Positions 51,201 to 61,220 of a stretch of 64,000 bases of DNA are shown here, piece by piece. The notes under the pieces are model-generated. The model ran no database searches and was not told the origin of the DNA. It saw nothing but the letters and a program-made list of their open reading frames with translations. The stretch is from positions 1,080,001 through 1,144,000 of the forward strand of contig NZ_CP119409.1 of the NCBI RefSeq assembly GCF_029223885.1, given 5' to 3'. Each line of letters begins with the position of its first letter. The stretch's first letter is position 1. Source of the stretch: Pararhizobium gei. Its GTDB lineage: Bacteria > Pseudomonadota > Alphaproteobacteria > Rhizobiales > Rhizobiaceae. The position numbers were made by a program, and so were the translations under genes.

Positions 51201-54200
51201 TCCCCTATAAGGCTCAAAACACCGTCACGACAACGGAACTGCGGGTTGGCACGGTAGAGCGCTCGACGCGCCAAACCCGGATCTTCGACGATTTCGGCAA
51301 TATTACCCAGGAAACGGACGAAGGCCGCCGCGACGTGTCCGGCGACGAGACCATTACCAAACGGGCTTTCTACTACAACAAGGGCGCCTATATTGTCTCG
51401 CTGCCGGCCTGGCTCAGGCTGTCGGAACCCGGCAGCACCCAGAATCTGAGAGCCCAGAACTTTCTCTACGACGACCAGCAGGGGGAAGTCGCACCCATCA
51501 AAGGCGAGTTGACCGGCAGGCGCGATTATACCAGCTCCGGCGTGTATCAGGAATCCACATTCCACTATGACGACTACGGCAACCTGGACTGGTCGTCCAA
51601 TGGCGTGGGAAACAAGACGTCCTATGTCTATGACGGGACGCAGCGTCTGTTCGTCACGAAAACGACTTTTCCCAATGGACTGGTGGAAACTGGTACCCCG
51701 AACGCGGCCTGCAGCGCGCCGGCGACGAAGACGGATGTCAACGGCGTCGTCACCAGCTACAGCTACGATGTCTTCTGCCGGCCGACCGAGGTTTTGAACG
51801 GCATATCGGGCGCCTATACGAAAACCGCCTATGAACAGTTCGGCAATCCCGCGTCGCAGTTCATCAAGACCTCGACAAGCCGGCAGAGTTCCACCGCCGA
51901 TGCCGAGCAGTATCAGTCTTTCGACGGCCTGGGACGGGTCTGGCGCGTTATCGATGCGGCCCAGCCGAATTCGATTGTCGAAACCCGGTACGATCTCCGC
52001 GGAAATGTGGAAAAGGTCACCCATCCCTATTTCGCAGGCGAACCGCAATACTGGACGGTGACCAGTTTCGACTGGGCCAACCGTCCGATTGCCATCACCA
52101 ATCCGGATGGCAGCAGCAAATTCCTGCATTACGGCCTGCAGGATACCCTGTCCATAACCGATAGTGTCCCGTTCCAATATACCCGCGTCGGCGATGAGGA
52201 AGGCGGGGCGATCTATACCTATACCTCCGCTGCCGGCGACGTGATCGCCAAGGCGCAGAGAAGCAGGCCCGCCGCAGACGGGAGCACGACCTCCCGCTGG
52301 CTCTTTGGCGCGACCTTCGATGGCGCGCACCGCATGCTTGGCGTCAAGGATGCGGCCGGTTCCGTCTGGACCTACACCTATGACTTGATGGGCAACCGCA
52401 CATCGGCCAAAGATCCCGATCTGGGCCAGTGGTCCTACAGCTACGACAAGGCCAACCGCCTGGTCCGGCAGACGGACGCGCGCGACAAGGTGACGACCAT
52501 CACCTATGACAGCAACGGCCGGCCCCTGACCACCATGGTCTATAACAGCGTTGCGGATGCCAATGCGAACAGCGGCGGCGGTCTGCTGTCGCAGAATGTC
52601 TATGACGAGGACGTCAGCGGCTATTACAACAAGGGTCAGCTGACGAAATCGTCCAATTCCATGCAGAAGCAGGAATTCCGCTACAATGCCGACGGCCTGC
52701 AGCAGATGAAGCGGGTGACGATCAACGACAGCGTCCTGGACGCCCCCCTGGTTCACACCGAGACGACCGGTCTCGACAAGGGCGGCCTGCCCCTGTGGAA
52801 GGAATACGGGCCGGATCCCTTGGGGCTCGATGTCGGTTCCTCGTCCAGCCGCTGGGCGTACGACCGCAAGAACCAGCTGATCTCGATCCCCGGCTACATC
52901 AATTCCGTGACCTACGAGGCCGATGGGCAGACCGCGTCGATCGCCTATAGCAATGGTTTCGAGACGTTCTTCACCTATGATCCGCAGCGCCGCTGGCTGA
53001 CCAAGATCGCCACGCAGAAGGATCCCGGAAACGGCGATCCGATATCGGTGCTGCTGCGCTCGGCCTATGTCCGCGACCAGACCGGCCGCATCCTGTCGAT
53101 CAACGGCCTTGGGACGCTGAACGACTGGGTCTATACCTATGACGGCTTCGGCCGGATCGCCGGCGCGGTGAATGCCGGCGATCCCGCCTATTCCGAAACC
53201 TTCACCTATGCCGCCAATGACAATCTCCTGTCACGCTCGCGGCTGACGGGGAGTTTCGTCTATCCCGCGGCCAGTGCCGCCCACCCGCATGCGCCCGTCT
53301 CGCTCGGCACCACCGCCTTTACCTATGACGACAACGGCAACCTGCTGACTGACGGGACGCGAACCTTCACCTACGATCTCGCCAACCGCGTCGCCTCCGT
53401 GGCGGCCGTCGGCAGCAACACGGTGACGCTGCGCTACGGTCCTGATGGTGCAAGGGTCAAGCGGGGATCGGCGGGCGGCAGCACCTATTATATCGACGCC
53501 AATGTCGAATATGACGGCACCCGCTTCACGCGCTATCCGCATATGGACATCAAGGTCACCGGCACGTCGCGCACTTTCCTCCACCGCGACCACCTCTCCT
53601 CCATCAGCGCCGTCACCAGCATGACCAGCGGCCTCGGCGCCACCGAGACCAACCGCTACGCCACCTTTGGCGAGCCCCACAACAAGGATATGGATACCCA
53701 GAAGGGCTATATCGGCGAACGCTACGACGCCGAAACCGGCCTGTCCTATCTCAACGCCCGCTACATGGACCCGAGGTTCGGACGGTTCATCTCGCCGGAC
53801 ACATGGGACCCGACGATGGAGGGTGTCGGCACCAACCGTTATGCCTATGCCGGCAATGATCCGGTGAACAGGAGCGATCCGAATGGGCATGTATCGGGTG
53901 CAACCGGACAACCGGAAGCGACAAAAGCCTACGAAAGTCAACAAGCAGCAGACCGGCAAGATCACGAGGCGTCAACTCTAGCCGACAAAATGCAAAGTCT
54001 TGGAAATGGAAATGAGGGGGGACTATTTGATGGCGTCGATCCAGAGGTCGAGGCCCTTGCACGTGAAAAACGTAAATTTGCAGTGTCAGGTGTAGCTGTG
54101 CCGGATGACACAATTTTCGCATTGATTCCGGGCGGCGCAATTGTTCGAGGATTGTCAGTTGCCAAAGGTGTGATTTCAGGCGGGGTGCCTCGCGCGGTAA

Positions 54201-54580
54201 CGGGAACTGTTTGGGATTCTATCAAGGCAACCCAGTCTCTTATCGAAGGCACGTCGATACCTCGCTCATTTGAGATGGCAACGGGAAAAGGTAGCGTTTG
54301 GGTTTCCGGAAACGGAACAAAGCATCTTGGCGAACAGGCAACGTCAATCTTTAACAGGGCCTTGAAAGCACCGGGTGGGAACGCCGCCTCGGCTCGGGAA
54401 ATTGCTGATATAGGGTCCCAGACACAACTTCGCAGTTTGAATGCCGCTGTGAGTGATGCATTCGCGGCAGGGATCAAGTATGACAGGCTTGTGCGAACTG
54501 GGGGTTGGGAATTAAAGTTCGGTGCACCACGTCAGCCAGGGCAACTGCCCGCTCTCTATCACGCTTTGGAGCGTCCATAA
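48293..54580 (+). CDS. SpvB/RHS-repeat polymorphic toxin
   Basis: 2095 residues. Sec signal peptide 1-24, Pro/Glu-rich linker to about 85, SpvB/TcdB-like segment from about 105, FG-GAP/VCBS calcium-binding repeats (VDWDGDGRD near 608, [10 protein letters not shown] near 672, [10 protein letters not shown] near 725, [10 protein letters not shown] near 782), many YD repeats about 1070-1760, and the RHS core [20 protein letters not shown] / [15 protein letters not shown] ending near 1866. The variable tip (about 230 residues) has a hydrophobic pre-toxin segment [17 protein letters not shown] and an unrecognised C-terminal domain. ATG at 48293 follows GAGG. No VgrG, PAAR or T6SS genes nearby. Confidence 0.92.
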   Translation: MKLRGIGFGLVAGLLVSVATGASADDPQLDETVPAIESPLEVPAEVGEPVPTQPELEPAQPEKTELKRAQPVEEPTAVTDAAGGVVVENSSVEEQHGGAWGAHPTLGDVTNNGAFSYTYPIDVPAFRGLEPKLELTYNSSRKTKTGGSYQGWLGFGWGLSGIPVIERVGADLGIPQYPVLPAPDTDVYTLNGEPLARCKGYGASCVAQDTGGGTNNTPNTWVSEVENYLKIKYIPASNLWEVTARDGTKTTFTSVGTIASAAANDDTSEHETRFEYRWLATETADTYGNKIKYFYSCPELPVCYPTAIDYHNRAIGTPVRTIRFHYDARPDYIVAANGHSLSYTKMRIKAVVVQTSGTNTSGYKLSYDQAPFSNASRLTSIQQFGSDLVLDANYAIASGSALPPTTFAYNDPTSSGFAPSQEIVGLNGIPIQKVTKTYEKDDPYESNTTLVKKNYLRSSYAAVDVDSNGVTEILKAEWDDYGSTTCDYFLYYSRQRTTDYTALDIHFPCPSFMYSSTNSESAKVIQGLSVGRFGTDKTKPYLMTLVPSSNDNPFDIDKPHVRWQASFSKSGEDLVENLKDCYALEGATRFVADPPMKALCKKEHPNVYAVDWDGDGRDAVTIGGNIANLFGDGRQQRITVKDDDTYRVHLVDGAFKTDKLGSFLCKEENCAIADVNGDGLSDVVSMKHNNYVGIGVSELTFYLFTGDKLVEWSSQADDSGVSPVVTDVDGDGKAEVLFGTPAGDSPFASLSWRIYKAISSPQEGTGIDGANLGITSSFVTSGDFNGDGQSDLLIAPPTPSTSYNPQKTDYENAAALNQMFDNFEANKYRIRYGSATGGIAHLINTVTTPQGGQVKAAYAPSTAYKNTYLPYSIATVSSLSVLDGRGQTATTRYDYANGKYDIEKRRFLGFGNVAKTLPKITGEADAPIVKTAYVQNIAAIGLPSTKIFLDPDGEVQRVVAETYEIDDTHIPYKAQNTVTTTELRVGTVERSTRQTRIFDDFGNITQETDEGRRDVSGDETITKRAFYYNKGAYIVSLPAWLRLSEPGSTQNLRAQNFLYDDQQGEVAPIKGELTGRRDYTSSGVYQESTFHYDDYGNLDWSSNGVGNKTSYVYDGTQRLFVTKTTFPNGLVETGTPNAACSAPATKTDVNGVVTSYSYDVFCRPTEVLNGISGAYTKTAYEQFGNPASQFIKTSTSRQSSTADAEQYQSFDGLGRVWRVIDAAQPNSIVETRYDLRGNVEKVTHPYFAGEPQYWTVTSFDWANRPIAITNPDGSSKFLHYGLQDTLSITDSVPFQYTRVGDEEGGAIYTYTSAAGDVIAKAQRSRPAADGSTTSRWLFGATFDGAHRMLGVKDAAGSVWTYTYDLMGNRTSAKDPDLGQWSYSYDKANRLVRQTDARDKVTTITYDSNGRPLTTMVYNSVADANANSGGGLLSQNVYDEDVSGYYNKGQLTKSSNSMQKQEFRYNADGLQQMKRVTINDSVLDAPLVHTETTGLDKGGLPLWKEYGPDPLGLDVGSSSSRWAYDRKNQLISIPGYINSVTYEADGQTASIAYSNGFETFFTYDPQRRWLTKIATQKDPGNGDPISVLLRSAYVRDQTGRILSINGLGTLNDWVYTYDGFGRIAGAVNAGDPAYSETFTYAANDNLLSRSRLTGSFVYPAASAAHPHAPVSLGTTAFTYDDNGNLLTDGTRTFTYDLANRVASVAAVGSNTVTLRYGPDGARVKRGSAGGSTYYIDANVEYDGTRFTRYPHMDIKVTGTSRTFLHRDHLSSISAVTSMTSGLGATETNRYATFGEPHNKDMDTQKGYIGERYDAETGLSYLNARYMDPRFGRFISPDTWDPTMEGVGTNRYAYAGNDPVNRSDPNGHVSGATGQPEATKAYESQQAADRQDHEASTLADKMQSLGNGNEGGLFDGVDPEVEALAREKRKFAVSGVAVPDDTIFALIPGGAIVRGLSVAKGVISGGVPRAVTGTVWDSIKATQSLIEGTSIPRSFEMATGKGSVWVSGNGTKHLGEQATSIFNRALKAPGGNAASAREIADIGSQTQLRSLNAAVSDAFAAGIKYDRLVRTGGWELKFGAPRQPGQLPALYHALERP

Positions 54581-54582
54581 TT

Positions 54583-55083
54583 ATGTTGAAAATTCTAGAG
54601 GTTGCAAATAAGACTTTCGAAACGTCGGTCGAAACGAACGATTACGTTCCATTATCAGTCGTTACTTACAATAGACCTTTAGGAGCAAAATTCTATCGAG
54701 CGGGAAACTTCGATACTTCCTTGATTGAGATCGCTGTTGATCCTGAAAGCGGCGCACTGAGAGGGTTTTCTGTTATAAGCTTTAGTGAAAGATTTGAAGG
54801 TCAGATGAATGCAGGCCGTGTTGTGCCGGGCATCCCTGTAACTGACTTAAGTAGGTTTTCTCAGAGCGACGTCATTGACGACCTGGCACCATTTTCTCTC
54901 GGACTACTGGGGAATACTGCTGTGGTCGCAATGACTGATTTTGAAATCTCTGATACAATCGCGGTATGCGGTGATCTCAAATTCCACCTCAGTATGAACA
55001 CACTCGCAGGTTTAACAATTGAAAATCTTGGGGAGCGGGACGTTGTTAGAATCTCCGAACATTTGGCTCGTATGAAGCGCTGA
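54583..55083 (+). CDS. Candidate immunity protein for the RHS toxin
   Basis: 166 residues, starts two bases after the RHS stop codon. Mixed alpha/beta sequence without signal peptide (cytoplasmic), low GC like the toxin tip and unlike the RHS core. Position and composition are those of cognate immunity genes; no family is recognised. Confidence 0.7.
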   Translation: MLKILEVANKTFETSVETNDYVPLSVVTYNRPLGAKFYRAGNFDTSLIEIAVDPESGALRGFSVISFSERFEGQMNAGRVVPGIPVTDLSRFSQSDVIDDLAPFSLGLLGNTAVVAMTDFEISDTIAVCGDLKFHLSMNTLAGLTIENLGERDVVRISEHLARMKR

Positions 55084-55249
55084 AAAAGTGTGGTACTCAC
55101 TAAACTATTCTTCAGCCAGAAGTCTCGCGCGCGGCGAAGGGGTTTTGGCCGAACGGGGTGCTCGTCACAGAATCCTGGGGTAATCCCCCCGGCCATTAAC
55201 GGGCTTCAAAAGTAGAATTTTCTCGGGCTTTATGATCGAGGAGGATTCG

Positions 55250-55540
55250 ATGAAGATGAGCAGATTTAGCGAACCACAAATCCTTGCAATCCTTCGCCAG
55301 GCAGAAGGCGGTGTTCCGGTGCCCGAGCTTTGCCGGGAACACGGGATGAGCACAGCGTCCTTTTACAAATGGCGATCCAAATACAGCGCCATGGACGCGT
55401 CGATGATCAGCCAGATGAAGGCTCTGGAGGATGAGAACCGTCGGCTGAAGAAGATGTATGCCGAGATGAACATGCGTGCGCGAATTGTAGATCTTCAAAA
55501 TGTAGAGAGTGCGGCGGGATGTTCGACCTTGATGAAGTGA
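55250..55540 (+). pseudogene. IS3-family transposase OrfA fragment
   Basis: MKMSRFSEPQILAILRQAEG and VPELCREHGMSTASFYKWRS are the HTH of IS3-group OrfA (IS407/IS511-like), followed by the leucine-zipper segment ALEDENRRLKKMYAEMNMRA. After that the family sequence stops (RIVDLQNVESA) and no OrfB is present. Good GAGGAGG site upstream. Left as a relic of an insertion downstream of the toxin cassette. Confidence 0.8.
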
Positions 55541-55698
55541 TCGGTCAAATAAATTAACCAGCAGCGAAGGGAATCGTGTGAGGAGTGGAGGGCGCATTCC
55601 TTTAAGTGCATGGATAAGCCACGGCAGAGTAGACGCTTCGCATCATTCCGCGCGTTTGGTACTACTTCGTTAGTCTAGCGATGCTATAAAAATCGCAT

Positions 55699-55719
55699 TA
55701 CAGAATGCACTACAGAATG
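55699..55719. repeat. Short direct repeat near attR
   Basis: TACAGAATG at 55699-55707 and 55711-55719, about 50 bp inside attR. Arm-type integrase binding sites are short direct repeats in such positions, so this is a candidate arm site; the evidence is weak. Confidence 0.3.
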
Positions 55720-55765
55720 TATGAAGATGTTGCCTAAGTCTCTGATATTTATGAATCAAAATTTT

Positions 55766-55793
55766 GGTTCGAGACCCCCCAACCGTACCATTT
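55766..55793. other. attR (copy of tRNA-His 3' end)
   Basis: 28 bp identical to 31814-31841. The preceding sequence does not match the rest of the tRNA, so this is the displaced right-hand attachment site and not a second tRNA gene. Confidence 0.88.
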
Positions 55794-55839
55794 TTCCACA
55801 ATTAAATCAAAGACTTGAAGATATGATTGCTGTGCTTGG

Positions 55840-56003
55840 CTGCGCCATGCGGCATAGCGGACGCCAAGACTGGGCCGACGATTCTTCAAACACCTGACCG
55901 CGTCGGCGCCCCTCAAGAAATTCTAAGGCATCTTGAAACCTGTCCGTTCTGCTTCGCGACGCATTGACTAGGAATTCCGAGCAGCCCGCGCTGACAGGTT
56001 GCA
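55840..56003 (+). pseudogene. Decayed integrase fragment outside attR
   Basis: About 110 bp (55895-56003) align clearly with the truncated integrase at 32277-32403, sharing blocks such as GACCGCGTCGGC, GAAATTCTA, GCTTCGCGACG and GGAATTCCGA, with small deletions and substitutions. A further short match TGGGCCGACGAT lies just before. It has stops in frame. It occupies the position an integrase would have right of this att copy, so it is the remnant of an older tRNA-His element. Confidence 0.75.
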
Positions 56004-56029
56004 AGACAAAGGCGCTCCAACATCACCGG

Positions 56030-56911
56030 TCACAAAAAAATACGGTGTTCCGTCGCCACCACTTCGTTCAGGAAATCGTGGACGGTGCGGACGCGCAGGA
56101 GGTCGCGAACGCTTTCGTGATAGGTGGTCCAATAGGCGCGGCGGATCGTCGTTGTGGGCAGGATGCGGACGAGTTCCGGATATTGGCCGGCGATATAGTT
56201 GTGCAGGATGCCGATGCCGGCGCTGGAGCGCACTGCTTCCGTCTGCCCGGTTGCGCTGGAGATCTCGAAACCGGCGTCCCAGTTGCGCATCACCTCGCCG
56301 GTGAAATTGAGCGACGCCGTGAAGATCAGGTCTTCGACATAACCGATGCGCCGGTGCCTCTTCAAATCGTCGATTGTCTCCGGCGTTCCCTGGGCGACGA
56401 GATAGGCCTGTGACGCATAAAGCCCCAGCGTATAATCCGTCAGCTTCGATGATACGAGCCGCCCCTGTTCCGGGCGTTCCAGCGTGATGGCAATATCCGC
56501 CTCCCGCTGCGAAAGGGAAAAGGAGCGTGGAACCGGCACCAGTTGAATGCGCAGTTCCGGAAACCGCGCCGTTAATTGCCCCAGGCGCGGCGCCAGGAAA
56601 GAGACGCCGAAGCCATCGGGTGCGCCGATGCGTACCGTTCCGGCAATGGCCGTATCGACACGACCGACCTGCGCCTGCGCCGCCAGCATTTCGGTTTCCA
56701 TCCGCTCGGCGGCATGCAGGAAAATCTCGCCCTCGGCGGTCAGGTCGCAGCCATTCGTCCGGCGAACCAGAAGCTGCGTCTTCAGGGACTGCTCCAGCGC
56801 CGTCACCCGCCGGCTCAGCGTTGCATGATTGACCCCGAGCCGCTTGGAGGCCGACAGGATCTGGCCGCTGCGAGCGACGGCCAGGAAAACGCGGACATCA
56901 TCCCAGTTCAT
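56030..56911 (-). CDS. LysR-family transcriptional regulator
   Basis: 293 residues: N-terminal winged HTH (MNWDDVRVFLAVARSGQILS, LGVNHATLSRRVTALEQSL) and a substrate-binding domain (GTVRIGAPDGFGVSFLAPRL). The HTH spelling is that of the small LysR group that often controls a divergent dehydrogenase. Lies in the same minus-strand run as the two genes behind mmsA, and could regulate mmsA. Confidence 0.9.
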   Translation of the reverse strand: MNWDDVRVFLAVARSGQILSASKRLGVNHATLSRRVTALEQSLKTQLLVRRTNGCDLTAEGEIFLHAAERMETEMLAAQAQVGRVDTAIAGTVRIGAPDGFGVSFLAPRLGQLTARFPELRIQLVPVPRSFSLSQREADIAITLERPEQGRLVSSKLTDYTLGLYASQAYLVAQGTPETIDDLKRHRRIGYVEDLIFTASLNFTGEVMRNWDAGFEISSATGQTEAVRSSAGIGILHNYIAGQYPELVRILPTTTIRRAYWTTYHESVRDLLRVRTVHDFLNEVVATEHRIFL

Positions 56912-56961
56912 TGAATGGCCTCATCGAAAGGGAGTTTTTCCGCGTCACGTCGATCTTCACC

Positions 56962-57303
56962 TTAATGATACCGTGAGAAGACAATCAGGCGCTCGCCAGA
57001 ATCGCTGATCCATTCCGAGGTAGAAAGAACGAATCCTTCGGGGTAATCTTCGAGATACGGAAGATGTCCTTCGGCGAGGTGGGGCTGTGCCCATTTCCAG
57101 TATTCGAAGCACTCCGATGGCGGAACCCAGACGAGAAACCCACTCGTATTGTATTCCACGAGCTGATGAACGCCTTCGCGGAAGAGTTCTTTCACATCCT
57201 CGATCTCGAGCTCACGCACGTGTTTTCCGATCGACTCCGGTCGGCCGTCTGTCATCCTGATTTCGGCGTCTTTCCTTTTCGGGATGAAGTCATAGTACAT
57301 CAT
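56962..57303 (-). CDS. Unknown small protein
   Basis: 113 residues. MMYYDFIPKRKDAEIRMTDG, then VHQLVEYNTSGFLVWVPPSE and EGFVLSTSEWISDSGERLIV; aromatic- and acid-rich, no membrane segment. Ten bp behind the ABM-domain gene, so probably its operon partner. No family recognised. Confidence 0.6.
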   Translation of the reverse strand: MMYYDFIPKRKDAEIRMTDGRPESIGKHVRELEIEDVKELFREGVHQLVEYNTSGFLVWVPPSECFEYWKWAQPHLAEGHLPYLEDYPEGFVLSTSEWISDSGERLIVFSRYH

Positions 57304-57313
57304 AACCGATACC

Positions 57314-57631
57314 TCATTTGCTCCGCATCATCACCGGATCGACATCCACCAGCCTGAGCGCCTTGACCATGTCGGCAGCGCCTTCCTTGTATTTCAGGAA
57401 ATGCGGCGTTTTGAGATGCTCCTCATAGGCTTGCCGGTCGGCATAGACTTCGAGGATGCGGATCTTCTCCGGTCGCTCCCGCTCGGCTACGGCATGCAGC
57501 ATGAGGACTCCGGGCTCGATCGCGATGGATGCCTCAATCTCCTCCGCCAACAGGATGCGATATTCCGGAAGCCGGATGGCCTCGATCTCCAGCTCCGCAA
57601 TTCGAATGATCTTTTCACCCTGCATGCCCAT
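57314..57631 (-). CDS. Antibiotic-biosynthesis-monooxygenase (ABM) domain protein
   Basis: 105 residues, one ABM ferredoxin-like domain: IEPGVLMLHAVAERERPEKI, ILEVYADRQAYEEHLKTPHF. YgiN-like ABM proteins act on quinols or other small aromatics. Divergent from mmsA across a 126-bp region. Confidence 0.8.
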   Translation of the reverse strand: MGMQGEKIIRIAELEIEAIRLPEYRILLAEEIEASIAIEPGVLMLHAVAERERPEKIRILEVYADRQAYEEHLKTPHFLKYKEGAADMVKALRLVDVDPVMMRSK

Positions 57632-57757
57632 GAACTGCTTCTCCCTAACTCATGATGACATCAATTTTCGCACAACGGTTGCTGAATATCGCGCGTTGAT
57701 TTGTGCATATTGTAGTGCGACACTCCTGCCATAATCAAGAGATCAGGAGGATCACCC

Positions 57758-59254
<1,497 letters not shown>

Positions 59255-59282
59255 AACCTGTAATCGCCAGAAGACACGCTAT

Positions 59283-59313
59283 CGGGCCTCCTCAGGGAGG
59301 TCCGATTTTTTTT
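59283..59313 (+). terminator. Rho-independent terminator of mmsA
   Basis: 9-bp stem CGGGCCTCC / GGAGGTCCG (one G:U pair), TCAG loop, eight T residues. Confidence 0.85.
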
Positions 59314-59430
59314 GCGCCAAGGTAAAAATGGACATCGAAGGCGGTGTAGGCTGAGACCGCTGCCGCGTCAGACTGATGGTCGCTTATCGTGAGAAAACGG
59401 ATGTCGTGAATGCAGATGCGATTCATGTAT

Positions 59431-59447
59431 TTTGGAATTGTTCCAAA
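59431..59447. promoter_or_regulatory. ICE-like Irr box upstream of rirA
   Basis: Perfect palindrome TTTGGAATTGTTCCAAA (7-3-7) 139 bp before the rirA start. It closely resembles the iron-control element TTTAGAA-N3-TTCTAAA bound by Irr. Irr control of rirA is documented in Agrobacterium; here it is inferred. Confidence 0.7.
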
Positions 59448-59585
59448 CTAACATCCGTCCTATATGAAGGAAGCGATCAATATCCGCTGGCGCAGTTGCC
59501 GGATCGGCTGGCGATCATGATATGCCGGTGGGGCTCGACGGTTCTCTGGAACGACGGGCGAAAAAACTGAAGCCTGGAGTAGATG

Positions 59586-60050
59586 ATGCGCCTGACGAAG
59601 CAGACAAATTACGCAGTCCGTATGTTGATGTATTGCGCTGCCAATGACGGTCGCCTGAGCCGGATTCCGGAGATTGCCAAAGCTTACGGCGTCTCGGAAC
59701 TGTTTCTCTTCAAGATTCTACAGCCTCTGAACAAAGCGGGACTGGTCGAGACGGTGCGTGGCCGGAACGGCGGCGTGCGCCTGCCCAAGCCGGCGGCCGA
59801 TATCAGCCTGTTCGACATCGTCAAGGTAACGGAAGACAGTTTCGCCATGGCGGAATGCTTCGAGGCAGGCGAGATCGATTGCCCGCTGGTCGACAGTTGC
59901 GGGCTGAACTCGGCGCTGCGCAAGGCGCTCAACGCCTTTTTCGAGGTGTTGCAGCAATATTCCATCGACGATCTCGTCAAGGCGCGCCCGCAGATCAACT
60001 TTCTTCTTGGTTTGGATGAAATCGTGCGGCCGAAGACAGTTGCCGCGTAG
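59586..60050 (+). CDS. rirA: Iron-responsive Rrf2-family regulator RirA
   Basis: 154 residues from MRLTKQTNYAVRMLMYCAAN (an adjacent ATG lies three bases earlier). Rrf2 winged HTH with SRIPEIAKAYGVSELFLFK and VRGRNGGVRLPKP, then the three-cysteine iron-sulfur site MAECFEAGEIDCPLVDSCG. RirA represses iron uptake when iron is plentiful in rhizobia. Start and cysteine pattern match the family along the whole length. Confidence 0.95.
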   Translation: MRLTKQTNYAVRMLMYCAANDGRLSRIPEIAKAYGVSELFLFKILQPLNKAGLVETVRGRNGGVRLPKPAADISLFDIVKVTEDSFAMAECFEAGEIDCPLVDSCGLNSALRKALNAFFEVLQQYSIDDLVKARPQINFLLGLDEIVRPKTVAA

Positions 60051-60077
60051 GCAGGGGATGGGTCGCGCAGCATCTGT

Positions 60078-60839
60078 TTACTGAATGATCTGCTCCCGAA
60101 TGGCTTTCGCCACCATCTGGGTTCTGTTGACGACATCGAGTTTTCTCAGGATAGTCGCCGTGTGCGAATTGACCGTATGCTCCGAAACAGAAACGATGAG
60201 CGCAATTTCGCTTGCCGTCTTGCCATGCGAAATCCAGCGCAGAATTTCTGTCTCCCTCGGCGTCAATCCCATGCCTGTTCTGTTCGAAAGAACCAGCCTG
60301 TAGAAATAATCGAAAGCGCAGATTGCGTCGTAACAGATTTCGAAATGTGCGTGCCGTTCGATGTCGTCGCCGTCACCCAGGAATATAACCGAATAGCGTG
60401 CGCCGTTCAGGCCGCTAACGGGAATGCAGATCATTATCTCGAAGCCCAACTGCTCGATCAGGTTGCGGCCATCGCCCAACTGCGGATCATCGGATGTCCA
60501 CACGGAAGGGATATTCGACCGGTGCATGCTCTCGAACACATCGCAATCGCCAAACCGGTGACGCTTGTCGTATTCCTCCGCCAGTCCCGACGGCAGATCG
60601 TGGAGCATCAACTTGTTCGACAACGTGCACGCTTCGCTTTCATTGCCGAGATTCAGGATCCCGAAATGGTCCAATTCGAAACGCAGGGCGATCATGTGAA
60701 ATATGCGAAAGAAATCGACCCGATTGAGAGCTTTCTCCAAATCGCTGTGGAAGTGATACCGACGGTGGTTTTTCAGAAGCTTTGCCACGGTGCGGCGCCC
60801 CTCCAGTCTCCGCATGTGCGAGTTTAGCGCGCTATTCAT
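60078..60839 (-). CDS. LuxR-family regulator, orphan
   Basis: 253 residues from ATG at 60839; starts further upstream are non-ATG. The N-terminal autoinducer-binding-like domain is followed by the LuxR HTH (LTPRETEILRWISHGKTASE, SVSEHTVNSHTATILRKLDV). The usual Trp/Tyr of the AHL pocket is not conserved (LAEEYDKRHRFGDCDVFESM), so AHL sensing is uncertain. No luxI-type synthase in the window. Convergent with rirA. Confidence 0.85.
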   Translation of the reverse strand: MNSALNSHMRRLEGRRTVAKLLKNHRRYHFHSDLEKALNRVDFFRIFHMIALRFELDHFGILNLGNESEACTLSNKLMLHDLPSGLAEEYDKRHRFGDCDVFESMHRSNIPSVWTSDDPQLGDGRNLIEQLGFEIMICIPVSGLNGARYSVIFLGDGDDIERHAHFEICYDAICAFDYFYRLVLSNRTGMGLTPRETEILRWISHGKTASEIALIVSVSEHTVNSHTATILRKLDVVNRTQMVAKAIREQIIQ

Positions 60840-61220
60840 CACAAGCAACGGCTATTTCAAATAAAACTGGAATAGATGGGCGTCAGCCAAGGTGTTGCGG
60901 CAAAGGAGCGAGATGTTCACCCTCAGGGCGACACGACCGGCAGATTAAAAGCTGGGCAGCCCGTGCTCATGATTGTCGCTGCCGCCGAAGCGTCACGCTT
61001 CGCTCTATTCGGGATCCGGACAGCATGTGATCCGGTTTTCTAAAAAAATCGCTGCATAACGCCATGTCATTTTTCAAAGGATAATTTTCCAATTGGACAA
61101 TTTTCCGGAGATGCTTATTGCAATGGCGAGGCAAATGTCGTTCCATCCGGGCTTGACCGGAGCGGCGGCGTTCTGCGTCAGAAAAATATGAGAACAAGAA
61201 CAAAACTGGGAAACGAACTC

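Larger units (their letters stand above)
31814..55793. mobile_element. Degraded integrative element in tRNA-His (about 24 kb)
   Basis: Bounded by 28-bp direct repeats of the tRNA-His 3' end. Contents: truncated integrase next to attL, phage tape-measure pseudogene, primase-polymerase/helicase, many unrecognised genes, RHH, HTH and AlpA regulators, an iteron-like array, glycosidase, RHS toxin with immunity gene and an IS3 fragment. No capsid, portal, terminase, relaxase or conjugation gene was recognised, so it is a remnant or satellite rather than a complete phage or ICE. With the integrase lost it should not be able to excise on its own. Confidence 0.85.

Noticed and set aside
50429..52756. 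775-codon minus-strand open frame
   Set aside because: Antisense to the RHS repeats; the repeated YD codons make a long mirror frame.
48293..54580. Type VI secretion cluster around the RHS gene
   Set aside because: No tss, vgrG, PAAR or chaperone (DUF1795-type) gene was found in the window, and the protein carries its own signal peptide.
55766..55793. Second tRNA gene
   Set aside because: Only the 3' 25 bases of tRNA-His plus TTT are present; the 5' arm and anticodon are absent, so it is an attachment site.
59376..59570. 64-codon plus-strand frame before rirA
   Set aside because: It runs across the Irr-type palindrome and promoter region and has no ribosome binding site or family character.
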